From Euonymus europaeus (Eukaryota; Streptophyta; Magnoliopsida; Celastrales; Celastraceae), in the NCBI GenBank assembly GCA_963580455.1, contig OY756961.1, forward strand, positions 9,033,001 to 9,097,000: a stretch of DNA of 64,000 nt, in the 5' to 3' direction. Positions within the stretch are counted from its first letter, which is position 1; each line of letters starts with the position of its first letter. Below the pieces are notes generated by a model, which was given only the letters and a program-made list of their open reading frames with translations, was not told the origin of the DNA and did not search any database. This document shows positions 46,412 through 57,121 of the stretch, one piece after another. The position numbers and the translations under genes were made by a program.

Positions 46412-46618
46412 TCATGGGTATGAAAATGTTGTTTTCTTGAGAAATGACATATGCGTCTTAGTCAGCTTAAGGCTTTCTAATAGAGTTTTGATAGCTCTCA
46501 TATTTGATTTAAATTGTAATTCGTTGGGCTGCTTACGAGCCTTCCCCAATGTATTAGATTTCACCTTGCCCTTACCTTTGGAAACATTTTTAGACCGCGA
46601 TGAACTACCCTTCGCCAT
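46412..46618 (-). pseudogene. Lys/Ser-rich peptide, copy 1
   Basis: Encodes MAKGSSSRSKNVSKGKGK, then RKQPNELQFKSNMRAIKTLL and HMSFLKKTTF. A closely related peptide lies about 560 bases downstream on the same strand, so this is a duplicated coding remnant and not chance. KKTPF-like motifs occur in some plant MULE-associated proteins, but I cannot name the family. Confidence 0.4.
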
Positions 46619-46879
46619 CTATAACAATGTTACATTAATTTCAAAAACATCCAATGCAATAAAAACATATGGTGCAATGCAATGTAACAATCAATTACAC
46701 ACAATGTAATCTACCATATGACCAATGTCATAACATATCCATTGTCTATTGCAAACAACAAATAATTTTTTATTCCATGATTACAAAAAAATCTCAGTTG
46801 CCTACAAGAAAAAATATACAAACTGTTTATATAACTGGCAGTACAATGTAATCTTCAGTTCCTTATGATCTTCATGAAT

Positions 46880-47110
46880 CAAAGTTTCCCATAATATAAC
46901 AAATGGAGTTTTCTTCACACAATCCATAGGCTTCTCTGTCATCTGTAGACTTCCTAGTACAGTCTTGATAGCTTACAAATTTGACTTAAATTGAATTTCG
47001 TTTGGCAACTTACGGGTCTTCCTCGGCGTCTTAGTTTTCACTTTTGATGTAGACTTCGATAATTTTTTAGAGCGCGATGAACTTCCCTTCCCCGTCTGCA
47101 TTAATGATAT
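46880..47110 (-). pseudogene. Lys/Ser-rich peptide, copy 2
   Basis: Reads GKGSSSRSKKLSKSTSK, RKLPNEIQFKSNL, then a stop, then AIKTVLGSLQMTEKPMD and CVKKTPFVILWETL. It aligns with copy 1 and extends it. Function unknown. Confidence 0.4.
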
Positions 47111-47168
47111 ATTACATTGTTCATTATGTAATATAATTACAGATTTCAAAACAACAGAATTGCAAACC

Positions 47169-47815
47169 CTCCAATGTAACAGTTCAATCAAAGCAAATTA
47201 AACAATAACAAAAAATACAACTCCAATAGCAACCATAAACAAAAACAATGTAATTCCCACTGCCTCTTGAGGACAAATGCAATTTAATTATTACATTTAA
47301 AAAAATGCCCAATGTTATACTCTATGCGTTAGTTTGAACACTGCAATATAGCAATCAAGATCATGAAACATGTGAACCAATAGAATAGCCCACATTACCA
47401 ATGTCACAAACTCAAAATAGTAAATCTCATTAACATTGTGTTCCTCAAATGTTCATTACCATGCTCTCCCAAATCCAAACAATGTAATTGAAAACTCTCC
47501 AATGTAACAGTTCAATCAAAGCAAATGAAATAATAACAAAAAATACAATTCCAATAGCAACCAAAAACAAAAACAATGTACTTCCCAATGCCTCATCAGC
47601 ACAAATGCAATTTAATTATCACATTTCAAAAAATACTCAATGTTATACTCTATGCGTTAGCTTGAACAATGCAATATAGAAATCAATATCATGAAACATA
47701 TGAACCAGTAGAATAGCCCACATTAGCAATGTCACAAACCCAAAATAGTAAATCTCATTAACATTATGTTCCTCAAATATTCATTACCATGCTCTCCCAA
47801 ATCCATCCAATGTAC
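47169..47815. repeat. 328-bp tandem duplication
   Basis: Units 47169-47496 and about 47497-47815 are very similar. Each starts CTCCAATGTAACAGTTCAAT and contains TGTTATACTCTATGCGTTAG and AGAATAGCCCACATTA. Confidence 0.92.
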
Positions 47816-48534
47816 CAATCAACATTACTAATGTCACAATATGAAATGCAAGTGATCATAACACAATGTACATATAACAGAACAATGTAAAAAATAAAAA
47901 CTACGATCAAATCCAAAATTTAAAAAATAAGACCGTGCTATAACCAATTTATTGCATTGGCAAATTCGTTCTCAAAAGGCTATTCAGTTGCACTCTACAT
48001 CACACGTACACAATAATATTCCAAAGTACTCTATAAAACCCAAACAAATTGAATGCAATATTTAGCAGAAATGAGTTCATACGACACTCATAAAATCGCA
48101 AAAATAAGTGTAAAAAATAAGCGATATACTCACCAGTGCAGTTCTGGAGGAAATAAAACACAATGTGTTTCGCAAATCGACACACTATTGTTCCAGCCAC
48201 GGGAATGGTCACCAAACACAAGAACAGGGCGGCGATCATGAAACGATAATTGCCGGAATTGAAGAAAAAATGCTACTGGACGAGAGGATTTTTTTCGTTG
48301 CTTCCAGAACCTCTTTTGGGTTGCAATGTCAATGGTTTTACATTATGAAGCTCAGTTGTTTTTTTCTAGGTAAATGTGCCATTAACTCTAGTTACCAGAC
48401 CATGGTAGAAATGTAATTATTACCAGCTTTTGAATATTCAAAATTCAAAAAAGTTGATTGTGTTGCCAACGTGTAATGCCACATAGGATATACACATTAT
48501 GGATACACATTATGGATACATATCTCTATGTACA

Positions 48535-48963
48535 ACTAGTATTACGGAAGATAATAAGCATAAAAAAAATAATTTTTGAGTGTACATTTGGTCTTTTAAA
48601 AATGTTATATATCTCACTGATATTGTTTATTTTATATATATTTTTTCCTTGAATCATTTTATGTATAGTTAAGGTTATGAGGAGTCCGTAAGATTTATTT
48701 GGATAATCATATGATTGTCTAATTAAGATTGCGTAGTGTACCTTTTTTTAGTGGGATTGTGCACTGTACTTGGTTGATGACATATATTAGATGTTATATA
48801 CATAAACTCTACTGCATATACTTGATTTGCATTACCATATGTTATCTATGGTATAAAATTTGTTCAAAACCTTAGTTCTTTGATCACGATAACCAAACCC
48901 ATTTGTGCTTTCTAAAATTAGGATGTTGTTTTACTCAATTAGAATTGATTTCTTGGCTTGCTA

Positions 48964-48997
<34 letters not shown>

Positions 48998-49335
48998 GTG
49001 TTCATGTTCTTTATGTTGCTTTTCTTTTCTTCTTTTGAGAAACGTGTGCCATATATCTTTGTATTCATGACCAATGACCAAATGAAACAAATTATATCTT
49101 ATGAGATGGAAATTTGATCATGTTATTTTTTGCTAAAGGTATAAAGTAGCTCGGCATTCCAGGTATGAAGAACCCAAATTCTAATTATCTAAGATACATA
49201 TGCATAATTACGCGAAATAATTAATTAATTCATATGCAGCAACATCTTTATTTAATGTGAAAACAAACATCTGTTCTTCCTCATTTGATCATAGACCATT
49301 TTGAAGTATCTATGCAATAGATCTAATTAAGAATA
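48535..49335. other. Spacer with a CA/TA microsatellite
   Basis: AT-rich. A compound (CA)n(TA)n run lies at 48963-48998. No gene is seen. Confidence 0.5.
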
Positions 49336-49471
49336 TTATTTTTGGAAAACAAACAACAAAACCTTATTGAAAGAAAAACCAACTACCCAATGCAAATTGC
49401 TTTTCTCAGCTGTGTTGTGTTGCAAGTTGCTGCCTTGGAACTAGATGTGTATTATTGAATGTATTTATACA

Positions 49472-50040
49472 TTATGTTATTCGTAGAGTTCGGGAAGGAG
49501 GATTTTGAGTTATTTGCAAGTCCGCCACGTGCTCCCGACCCCCGAGTGAGGGATGCCAGAATTGCACCTGAAAGTTATTGCTTATGATGTCAATTTGTTG
49601 GTTTAAATAGAACATATACCAAGGACATTTTGATGCAGAAGAAAGAATATTAATCACAACTAATGAATCAGACTCAATAAGCAAATTAGTATATCTCAGG
49701 GACAGGGCCAACATAATGCCATCACAAATGGCTTTCAATTCAACAAAAGTAATGGTGTTTTGGCCATATTAATTGAAAAAACAACCTTTAAATTTTCCTA
49801 AGTGATCTCTTATAATTCCACCACCACCTGAATGCCCTGGATTTCCTAAAGAGCTTCCATCCCAAATTATTTTAACCATATTTTGGGGAGGGGGGATCCA
49901 ATATAGGATTAAGGGCCTGCAACTTTTATCCTGATGTAAGGGTATATTGAACAAAGTATACAGAAAAGGATCATTTACTTGAATCTTATACTTTTTTGAG
50001 TGACTTTGAAGGTACAACCTAATTTGATCCATGATTATAA
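49472..50040 (-). pseudogene. LINE RNase H domain
   Basis: This plant-type RNase H follows RT in the LINE. It reads IIWDGSSLGNPGHSGGGGII with RDHLGKFKGCFFN, then a single TAA (49769-49771), then FVELKAICDGIMLALSLRY and LLIESDSLVVINIL, and ends with REHVADL. The catalytic Asp (WDGS), Glu (VELKA) and Asp (ESDS) are all visible, so only the nonsense codon breaks this domain. Confidence 0.88.
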
Positions 50041-50995
50041 GGATTAAAGCATCATTGATTTATTTTCATACCTGCTATTGTTCCTTGCCTTCCATAAATT
50101 CTAGCAAATTGTTGCAGGGACTAACACAGACAAAGCTCCCAAAATAGACTGCTTCCTACCAATTCTCCACCACTCAGCAAACAATAATCTTATAGATTCA
50201 TGTCTATAATTCAACTCAAAAATGTTAGAGAAAACTTCCAAACATGAATTGCAACAGAACTTAGAGCACAAATATGGGTGGCACACTCAACATTTGGAAT
50301 ACTACAGCATTGACATCTTGAGGCTAATAGAATTCCCTTTCTTTTCAGATTATCATCTAGAGGAAGCCTATTATGCAGAAGTTTCCACATGAAAATAGAA
50401 ACTTTTGTAGGAATTGAGGGATGCCAAATATAATCTAATGTAGGAATGAAAATAAAAAAAACTCTAGAACCTTCCAAGCTGATTTAACAGTGAACTCACC
50501 ATTGACATCAGGACTCCAAATCATTTTATCAGCACTATTTGTTAGAATCACATTTTCTTTAATGATTGCCTGAGTTAAATCTTCAAGCAAGAGGTTCCTC
50601 ATGAAATTTATATTCCAAGCATTATTCAAATAGTAATCCCTAAGATGAATTGGCCATGAAGGGTTAACTGAAAAAATTTCATCTAAAGGGCCATCTTTAG
50701 TCCACTTATCTTTCCAGATGTTAATCTCACCATTTCCTAAAAGGAAAAAGGCATTACTTTCCATTAAAGTTCTAACTCTACATAATATTTTCCAAGAGGA
50801 AGAGCCATTGGATGGAGCAATAGAGGGATGGAATGTACTACAATATTTTTGGTTCATAAAAGAGGACCACATTGATTTTGAAGTTCTAAACTTCCACCAC
50901 AACTTGCAGTCTAATGCTTGGATCATATCAGAGAAATTCCTAGTGCCTAAACCTCCTTCAACAAAAGGTTTGCTAATTTTTTCCATGAAATTCAA
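50041..50995 (-). pseudogene. LINE RT C-terminal and zf-RVT region
   Basis: The frame from 50995 to 50435 reads KPFVEGGLGTRNFSDMIQAL, then LWWKFRTSKSMWSSFMNQKY and WKDKWTKDGPLDE, typical of the region after RT in plant LINEs. A frameshift near 50470 leads to IWHPSIPTKVSIFMWKLLHN, RLPLDDNLKRKGI and RCQCCSIPNVECATHIC, the zinc-binding RT (zf-RVT) domain. Confidence 0.88.
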
Positions 50996-52100
50996 TGCAA
51001 TGTTTTACCAAACTCAAAGCTGCCCCAAAAAAAATCAGCACATAAAGCATTTAATTGATGAATAACTTTTCGTGGAGGATCAAGGACAGAAAATAGGAAG
51101 GTTGAGAAAGAGTTTAAAACATGCTTTATAAGAATGAGTCTTCCTCCAGTAGAAAGCATTACAATACTCCAATTGAACAATTGATTTTTGAAATTTTCAA
51201 TTAATCTGTCAAAAAGCAAAAAAAAATTATGCCATTGGAAAGAGGACAACCTAAGTAGGTCATGGCAAGATCTTTTATTTGGTAGCCAGTTTGAAGTTTA
51301 ATTATGTCAAACCTGGAAACATTCATATGCTTGGGGGTAATTAAACAACTTTTAGAGGAGTTAATAAGCTAACCAGAGCACATTTCATAATTAGCAATGA
51401 TATGCATTAATCTATCAATAGCCTTCTTGGACCCATTGGAGAAGAGAAGGATATCATCTGCACAAGCAAGGTGAGAGATTGCAAGCATGTTTCTGCTAGT
51501 ATGAAAAAAGAAGGCAGGGGTATCATCATGAAGCTTGTTAAGATTTCTAGAGAAAGCTTATGCCATAATAATGAACAAGGCAGGAGATAGGGGATCTCCT
51601 TGCCTCAGGCCCTTTTTTGATTTAAAAAAACCAGTTGATTTGCCATTTATGAGGACAGAGAACCAATTGTTGGAAATCAAATTAAAGATGAGATCTTTCC
51701 AGGCTTTGCTGAAACCAAATTTCCTAAGCATTTGAGTTAAGAAAAGCCATGAGACACGATCATAAGCTTTTGCCATGTTCAGTTTTATTACTATATTATT
51801 TCCCCTAATTTCTTTGTTGAGATGAGAAGTTAACTCTTGAGCAAGCAAAATATTTTCAGAAATATCTCTATCTTTGACAAAAGCACATTGATTAGGAGAT
51901 ATTATTTTGGGAAGAATAACACTAAGTCTGGCAGCCATAAGTTTGGAAAAATTTTTGTTTAGGGAACCACACAAACTTATTGGTCTTAATTCACAAATTT
52001 TAGTTGGATTTGGAATTTTAGGAATTAAGGCAATCAAACTACTAGAACAAGCTTTAGGAAGCTTATGTCCAAGCCAAAAAGCTCTGCAAGCATCGCCAAC
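50996..52100 (-). pseudogene. LINE reverse transcriptase
   Basis: RT drives target-primed insertion. The frame 52037-51558 reads MIALIPKIPNPTKICELRPI, then SLCGSLNKNFSKLMAARL and FVKDRDISENILLAQEL, GLRQGDPLSPALFI. After a break the catalytic HLACADDILLFSNGS lies at about 51480-51430, with the Asp pair intact. Then 51249-50992 reads LINWSIVMLSTGGRLILIKHV-like sequence and CADFFWGSFEFG. A stop near 51370 and frameshifts near 51555 and 51250 inactivate it. Confidence 0.9.
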
Positions 52101-53345
52101 ATTATGCTCAACAATGTCCCAACAATGTTGGAAAAATGACCAGAAAAGCCATTAGGACCAGGACAGCTATCAGGGTTAATAGAAAAAACAATCCTTTTAA
52201 TTTCCTGATCGCATGGGGGGGATCCTCTTGGGAAACTAGGTGGGGAATTGAACTAATAAACTGCCCAGTTATCTGGGCCGATTGTTGGTACAAGGAGAGG
52301 TTAAATGATACTGAAAGTAGGCAATAATGGCAGCGTCAAGGTTTTCACCTTGACACCAGGTACCATTGTCGTCTTGAAGTTGATCTAGGGTAATATTTTT
52401 CCTTCTGGCTTTAACAGAAGCATGGAAAAATTTAGTATTGACATCTCCCTTTTTACACCATTTTATACAGGTTTTTTGCTTCCAAAACATCTCCTCATGA
52501 TATAAGGCAGCAGTCAATTGAGCATTATGCTTATTTAGAACCATTTTGTTTGCTAAAGATGGAATGGAATCATAATCAGACTGAGCTTGCTCAACAAATA
52601 GCTCAGCTATTTTGATTTTTTGAAAGATATTCCCAAAGGTAGCTTTGTTCCATAGTTGAATATCCCTTTTTAATCTCTTCAATTTTTCACAAACTATAAA
52701 AATAGGGGGGCCATTAATTTCCTTTTTCCAACTAGACTTAACAACATCTTTGAAAGAGTTGTGACTGGTCCAGACATTTAGAAATCTAAATGGTTTTGGA
52801 CCATCATAATGGATGTTGCATAAGTTTATTAGGAGAGGGCAGTGATCGGAATTAGTTCTAGCCAGATGAGACACAATAGTGGAGGAGAATTTGGATTGCC
52901 AAGCATGATTACCAAAAACTCTATCAAGTCTAGCCCAGCAAGTTTTATTAGTCTAGGTAAATTTTCTTCCAGAAAAACCAAGATCAAATATTTTTGAATT
53001 ATGCAAGCATTGAATGAAATCATTTGTGGAGCCCCTATGTATGTCTGATAAACCCCTTTTTTCCATGCTAGACAACACAACATTAAAACACCACCTATAC
53101 ACCAAGGCAGATCAAGAAGAGAGATTTGTTGAAGTTCATTCCATAGAGGAACTCTCTCATTTCTACTACACTTAGAATAAACTGAAGCTATTAAACAAAA
53201 CCCATTACCATTGTTAACCATGTATTCTTATCCCAATTTACGTAAATCCATTTGTTATTAAAAAATTGGTGGAACACTGATTGTAGTACTCTAATTTTAA
53301 CTCCATTAGATGGAATGGTGGGACATTGATTGTAGTACTTTGTAT
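52101..53345 (-). pseudogene. LINE endonuclease, partial, and linker
   Basis: The minus strand reads FCLIASVYSKCSRNERVPLW with NELQQISLLDLPWCIGG, a middle part of the APE-type endonuclease. TSHLARTNSDHCPLLI-like sequence (SHLARTNSDHCPLLINL) is its conserved end with the catalytic SDH. The linker 52874-52269 continues as PKPFRFLNVWTSHNSF, WKQKTCIKWCKKGDVNTKFF and FHASVKARRKN. The N-terminal catalytic region lies beyond the truncation near 53345. Frameshifts separate the pieces. Confidence 0.85.
53269..53341. repeat. Short direct repeat at the LINE 5' end
   Basis: TGGTGGAACACTGATTGTAG (from 53269) recurs as TGGTGGGACATTGATTGTAG (from 53317), 48 bases apart, at the truncation point of the LINE. 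Confidence 0.7.
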
Positions 53346-53930
53346 ATCATATAGATAACCATGTATTGTCCTGGTGAAAGATCGAGAGTCATTGTCCAGG
53401 TTATGGTTTCGGACCTAGAGGATCAATTAGCTCAACAAAAAAGACAGCCAAAGAGCTTGAAGAACGTCTCATCCAAGAAAATCGAGAAATGACTATATGG
53501 ATGAGTCAATTAGAGGAAACCTTGATGCTTTGGTGGATGCACATGTTCAAGCTGTAACGGAGCCATTTTTGTAAAAAAGAACAGAGTCTCAACAAGGTTC
53601 CCAAACCTCCACCTCCATAGAAGTAGGAGCATGATATTGTAAGGATTATGATTTTTATTGATATAGAAAGGTTCATAGGACTGTTTTATAGTCTCTTCAA
53701 TACATATGGTCTGGCAGATCTTTGGATGCGAAGAGGATCAAAAAATAATATGTCCCTAAGCATTTTTTTTTTGGTTTCATTTTATGGTGGATGTAGTGTC
53801 TGAAGCCAACTCTAAGGAGGTTCAAGGGTTCAAGGAGCGGAAGCGGGGCCTTTCTCAATAAAAGTGTGATTAAGGCCCATAGACGTGAAACGTGTCATTC
53901 CTTGGTGGAAAAAATTCACCACACATTTTC
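53346..53930 (+). other. Possible coiled-coil coding relic
   Basis: A frame near 53400-53530 reads KTAKELEERLIQENREM and WMSQLEETL, which looks like a short coiled coil and could be a gypsy gag relic. It is broken and too short to assign. The rest shows nothing recognisable. Confidence 0.2.
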
Positions 53931-54055
53931 TTTTTTCTTTTTTTTTTTGAGTCAGAGGAATTGGGATGGGGGATTCGAACCCACTCCCAATTGGAAGAGT
54001 CCATTCTTAAATGTATAGTGATGGTTGCTCAACTGCGGGCTTCTTGACCAGTAAT
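53931..54055 (-). mobile_element. tRNA-derived SINE-like fragment
   Basis: The minus strand reads AGCCCGCAGTTGAGCAACC (weak A-box-like), then GTGGGTTCGAATCCCCC (perfect B box GGTTCGAATCC), and ends in an A-rich tail, the complement of the T run at 53940-53949. It is short and has no clear TSD. Confidence 0.4.
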
Positions 54056-54680
54056 TTGTTGTCTTTCTTGTATCATGATACTTAATGGAAATACTATAAA
54101 TTATCAAAAACTAGTATTTGAGTACGTAAATAGAGAATGTTAAAAAATCACTCGTGTGAGTACTGTTCTAATTAATTGAATGGGTATTTATGTAATTTAA
54201 TATAATATTTATATTTTTAGGTTATAAGAAAAGAAGGAACAAAATCTTTTGTTTCAATTAAATTAGAAATCCAATTCCTTCTGTAAATTAAATTGGCCAC
54301 AATTAATTGATTATTTTTTTTAATACATTTAATAGGACATGTCAAAAAGCAAAAATCAATCAATTAAAAAAATACACGTCATTTGAGAGCTTCTTTTATG
54401 GAATGACATAAATGTACATCAGTTTTAAAACTCTCCTTCTGGCTTTACGGAGAATGAGCTTAATTGCATAGAGAGACTTTTTTACCCCGTCAAGTAAAGT
54501 GTGCCACTGGTTAACAATTCCAGATTTTCTTGTATACAATAATCAAATAGAATTCGAAACTCAAAAAGTAAAATTCAAATAAACGGTCAAAAAAATAACC
54601 CTCTCCTTGACCTTCTCCTTCTCCTTCATAGATTGGGACTCAATCCATTATATATTAAGGCACCCTCCGACAAACATAAC
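54056..54680. other. AT-rich flank of the Sirevirus element
   Basis: No gene or repeat boundary is recognised. It ends with the TSD ATAAC at 54676-54680. Confidence 0.35.
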
Positions 54681-55629
54681 TGTTGGTCTATATTTGATAC
54701 AGGTATGACAATTGGGTGATGCTGAGCAGTGTTGTAAGTTACTCCGGTATGTGGAGTAAGTTACTTCGCAGGTATGTTAATTGGAAGATACAGCGCAGTG
54801 AAGTAAGTTACTCCGGTGTGTGGAGTAAGTTACTTCATCTGCACGGGCTTAAAGATTTTAACACGTGGGCTTTTTATTTTACTGACGTGCAGTGTTTTAT
54901 TGTTCATGAAATGTCTTATATAGATAAGATAGGAAGTCTATTCATGTATGGATACCATATAAGAGTCATATTGTGAGTTAAACATATAACTAACATAGAT
55001 AATCCTTGATTATTATGTTATTATCAAATTCCAGTTGTGGATATATGATTGATCTCTCCAGGTGACAGAAGGATTAGAGTACTGGTGGGAGAAGAGGTCT
55101 TGATACCCAAGACGAGCTGGACTTACATATATATACTCTATACACGTTCGTAGGAGGTGACCGAATTGAAGATTACCGAAATCATCTTGGAGAGAAACTT
55201 GAGCGTGTGTTAGGTTTTTGGAGAAGCAAATCACTCCCTTTTCATATGTGTTCTTGAGCGTTTTATTTGAGTGATTTGTAGTGAGGATATTTGTGTTGAA
55301 ATTAATATTTGAGAGTTTCTTATGTGGTACTCTTGAGGGATTCGAGAGTAGTCTCTACCTTGGTTAGGTTGAGAAGAGGTTGAAGCAGTTTGCTGAATGG
55401 GAGCTATGAGCAAGGTCTTTAGTTCAAAGATTAGGTTGTAACTCTTGATTCGTTTTAGTGAATTGTTCCTCAAGGTTAGTCGCTTATAGACTCGAGGTTT
55501 TTTCCCACGTTGGGTTTTCCTCGTTAAAATCTTGTTGTCGTTCTTTTTATATTTTCCATTATTTATTTTCTGCAATTTTTGTTTCCATTATTCGTTGACT
55601 AACGTTCTTGGTGAGTGCAACGACTTTCA
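54681..55629 (+). repeat. Sirevirus 5' LTR
   Basis: Starts TGTTGGTCTATATTTGATAC and ends ..CAACGACTTTCA. It contains two copies of a 34-bp module at 54734-54767 and 54803-54836. A candidate TATA element, TATATAGATA, lies at 54917-54926. Confidence 0.95.
54734..54836 (+). promoter_or_regulatory. Duplicated LTR hairpin module
   Basis: GTAAGTTACTCCGG..GTGGAGTAAGTTACTTC occurs twice, 69 bases apart. Each copy has the inverted repeat TTACTCC-7 bases-GGAGTAA. The 3' LTR has the same pair. The position upstream of the candidate TATA box suggests a regulatory role, which is inferred. Confidence 0.55.
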
Positions 55630-55631
55630 AG

Positions 55632-55644
55632 TGGTATCGGAGCA
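55632..55644 (+). other. Sirevirus primer-binding site
   Basis: TGGTATCGGAGCA starts two bases after the LTR end and matches the initiator Met tRNA-type PBS TGGTATCAGAGCA with one difference. Confidence 0.88.
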
Positions 55645-55653
55645 GGTGTCAAC

Positions 55654-56640
55654 ATGGAAACTCGTACGAATCAAATACCGCATTTTGATGGTTCAAACTA
55701 TTCATACTGGAAAGCTCGCATGAGAGCTTATTTGAAGTCTATTGATGAACGAGTTTGGCTATCAATTGTTCATGGATATGTGTCACCAACAAGTACAGAT
55801 CTAGAAGGTAAGGAAATTCCTAAGCCTGTTAATACTTGGGTAAAACTTGATTATGATAATGCAGGTTGGAATAGTAAAGCAATCAATGCTTTATTCTTGG
55901 CTTTAACAATTGATGAATTTCGTAGAATTTCTCATTGTGAAATTGCTAAGGAAGCTTGGGATTTGTTGGAGGTCACACATGAAGAAACAACTACTGTTAA
56001 AAATGCTAAATTGCAACGTATAACTACTTTATTTGAGAATCTTAGAATGGAAGAAAATGAGAGGTTTGATGAATTTTATGCAAAATTGAGTGATCTTTCT
56101 AATTCATCATTCACTCTTGGAGAACCCAATTCTCAAAGTAAAATAGTTAGAAAAATCTTAAGATCTCTTCCAGAAAGGTTCATGATGAAAGTTGCAGCCA
56201 TTGAAGAGAGTAAAGATCTTAATTCCATCAAAGTTGAAGAACTAGTAGGATCTTTGCAAACTTATGAGATAAATTTTTTATCTCAACACAAATCAAAAGG
56301 TATTGCTCTTAAATCGGTTAATAATTCTGATGATTTACTTGATGAATTTGCGTTACTAACAAAAAATTTCAAGAAATTATTGAAGAACAGGAATTCTCAA
56401 GAGTTCAAGAAGGATGAATCATCTTCAAGTAACTCAAGGAAAGAAGAAAAATCAGGTAAGGATCCTAAGAAAATAAAGTGCTATGAATGTCAAGGTTTTG
56501 GTCATTTTGCGCAGGAGTGTGCAAATAAGAAAAAAAACAAAAGGTGTATACCTGTTACACAAATGATGACACAGAGGAAGATTCAGATTCTGAACAAGAA
56601 GATGAAAAGCAAAAAAGTTCAGTTGCATTTCCAGCTGTGA
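55654..56640 (+). CDS. Sirevirus Gag
   Basis: Gag builds the virus-like particle. The ATG at 55654 (METRTNQIPHFDG) was chosen because it directly precedes the conserved PHFDGSNYSYWKARMRAYL block. Then come INALFLALTIDEFRRI, EIAKEAWDLLEVTHE and LRSLPERFMMKVAAIEE, a copia gag (UBN2-type) domain. An intact zinc knuckle, CYECQGFGHFAQEC (CX2CX4HX4C), follows a Lys/Ser-rich patch at about residues 255-280. After it, the frame slips in an A-rich stretch near 56530-56545, and the natural continuation lies in another frame. The last 30 or so residues here are therefore probably aberrant. Confidence 0.9.
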   Translation: METRTNQIPHFDGSNYSYWKARMRAYLKSIDERVWLSIVHGYVSPTSTDLEGKEIPKPVNTWVKLDYDNAGWNSKAINALFLALTIDEFRRISHCEIAKEAWDLLEVTHEETTTVKNAKLQRITTLFENLRMEENERFDEFYAKLSDLSNSSFTLGEPNSQSKIVRKILRSLPERFMMKVAAIEESKDLNSIKVEELVGSLQTYEINFLSQHKSKGIALKSVNNSDDLLDEFALLTKNFKKLLKNRNSQEFKKDESSSSNSRKEEKSGKDPKKIKCYECQGFGHFAQECANKKKNKRCIPVTQMMTQRKIQILNKKMKSKKVQLHFQL

Positions 56641-57121
56641 TATCTCAAAAGACAAGCGGATTTACTTCGGATAACAGTGATTCTGAAATAGATATGTGTG
56701 AGCTACAAGTAGCTTATAACAATCTTTTTGATGAATGTATCAAGAGTAAGAAAGAGAGAGCAAAGCTTGTCAAAGAAAATGGAATGCTTACTCAAGATCT
56801 GAATGAAGCAAGAGAAAAAATTAAGGAACTACAAGAGGAAATTCGAGATCTTGAAATACTCTGTCCAGATGAAGTAACCTTCGATGTAACTTACTTCACT
56901 GAAGCAGAAAACAAAAGAGAGCTTATGCTCAAAAAGGTATGTTCAGATATTGATAAATTTAAGTCTGGATCTAACAAATTGCAGGATATTTTGGAGGTAC
57001 AAAGGTCAAGCAAGGAAACATGTGGTTTAGGATATGAAAAAGGAGAATGCTCAAAATCTGAAATCCCTAAGAAATTTGTGCAATTTGTGCCTTCATCATC
57101 CAAAACGTTGGAACAAGAAGA
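56541..57121 (+). pseudogene. Sirevirus gag C-terminal coiled-coil region
   Basis: This frame continues gag after the frameshift. It begins with an acidic stretch (DDTEEDSDSEQEDE) and then forms a strong coiled coil: NNLFDECIKSKKERAKLVKE and LTQDLNEAREKIKELQEEI. Such a coiled coil after the zinc knuckle is characteristic of long Sirevirus gag proteins. A second frameshift near 57120 separates it from the next zinc knuckle. It has no start codon of its own that is likely to be used. Confidence 0.78.

Larger units (their letters stand above)
45831..48534. mobile_element. Unclassified TIR element rich in TTACATTG
   Basis: The left end TGTACATAAGAATTGTTATA and the reverse-complemented right end TGTACATAGAGATATGTATC begin inverted repeats of about 45 bp. 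Both arms end in CTATGTGGCAT (45867-45877 and 48474-48484). No clear TSD is seen. Inside, TTACATTG and its complement CAATGTAA recur dozens of times. It holds a 328-bp tandem duplication and two related minus-strand peptides, but no recognisable transposase. Confidence 0.6.
49336..53345 (-). mobile_element. 5'-truncated L1-type LINE
   Basis: On the minus strand the order is endonuclease (partial), RT, zf-RVT, RNase H, then a 3' untranslated region ending TTTTGTTGTTTGTTTTCC with a short A run (CAAAAATAA). The gag-like ORF1 and the start of the endonuclease are missing, as in LINEs truncated during target-primed reverse transcription. I found no convincing TSD. Several stops and frameshifts make it inactive. 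Confidence 0.88.

Noticed and set aside
47169..47815. CRISPR array
   Set aside because: Only two long direct units with no short regular repeat-spacer pattern, in a eukaryotic transposon context.
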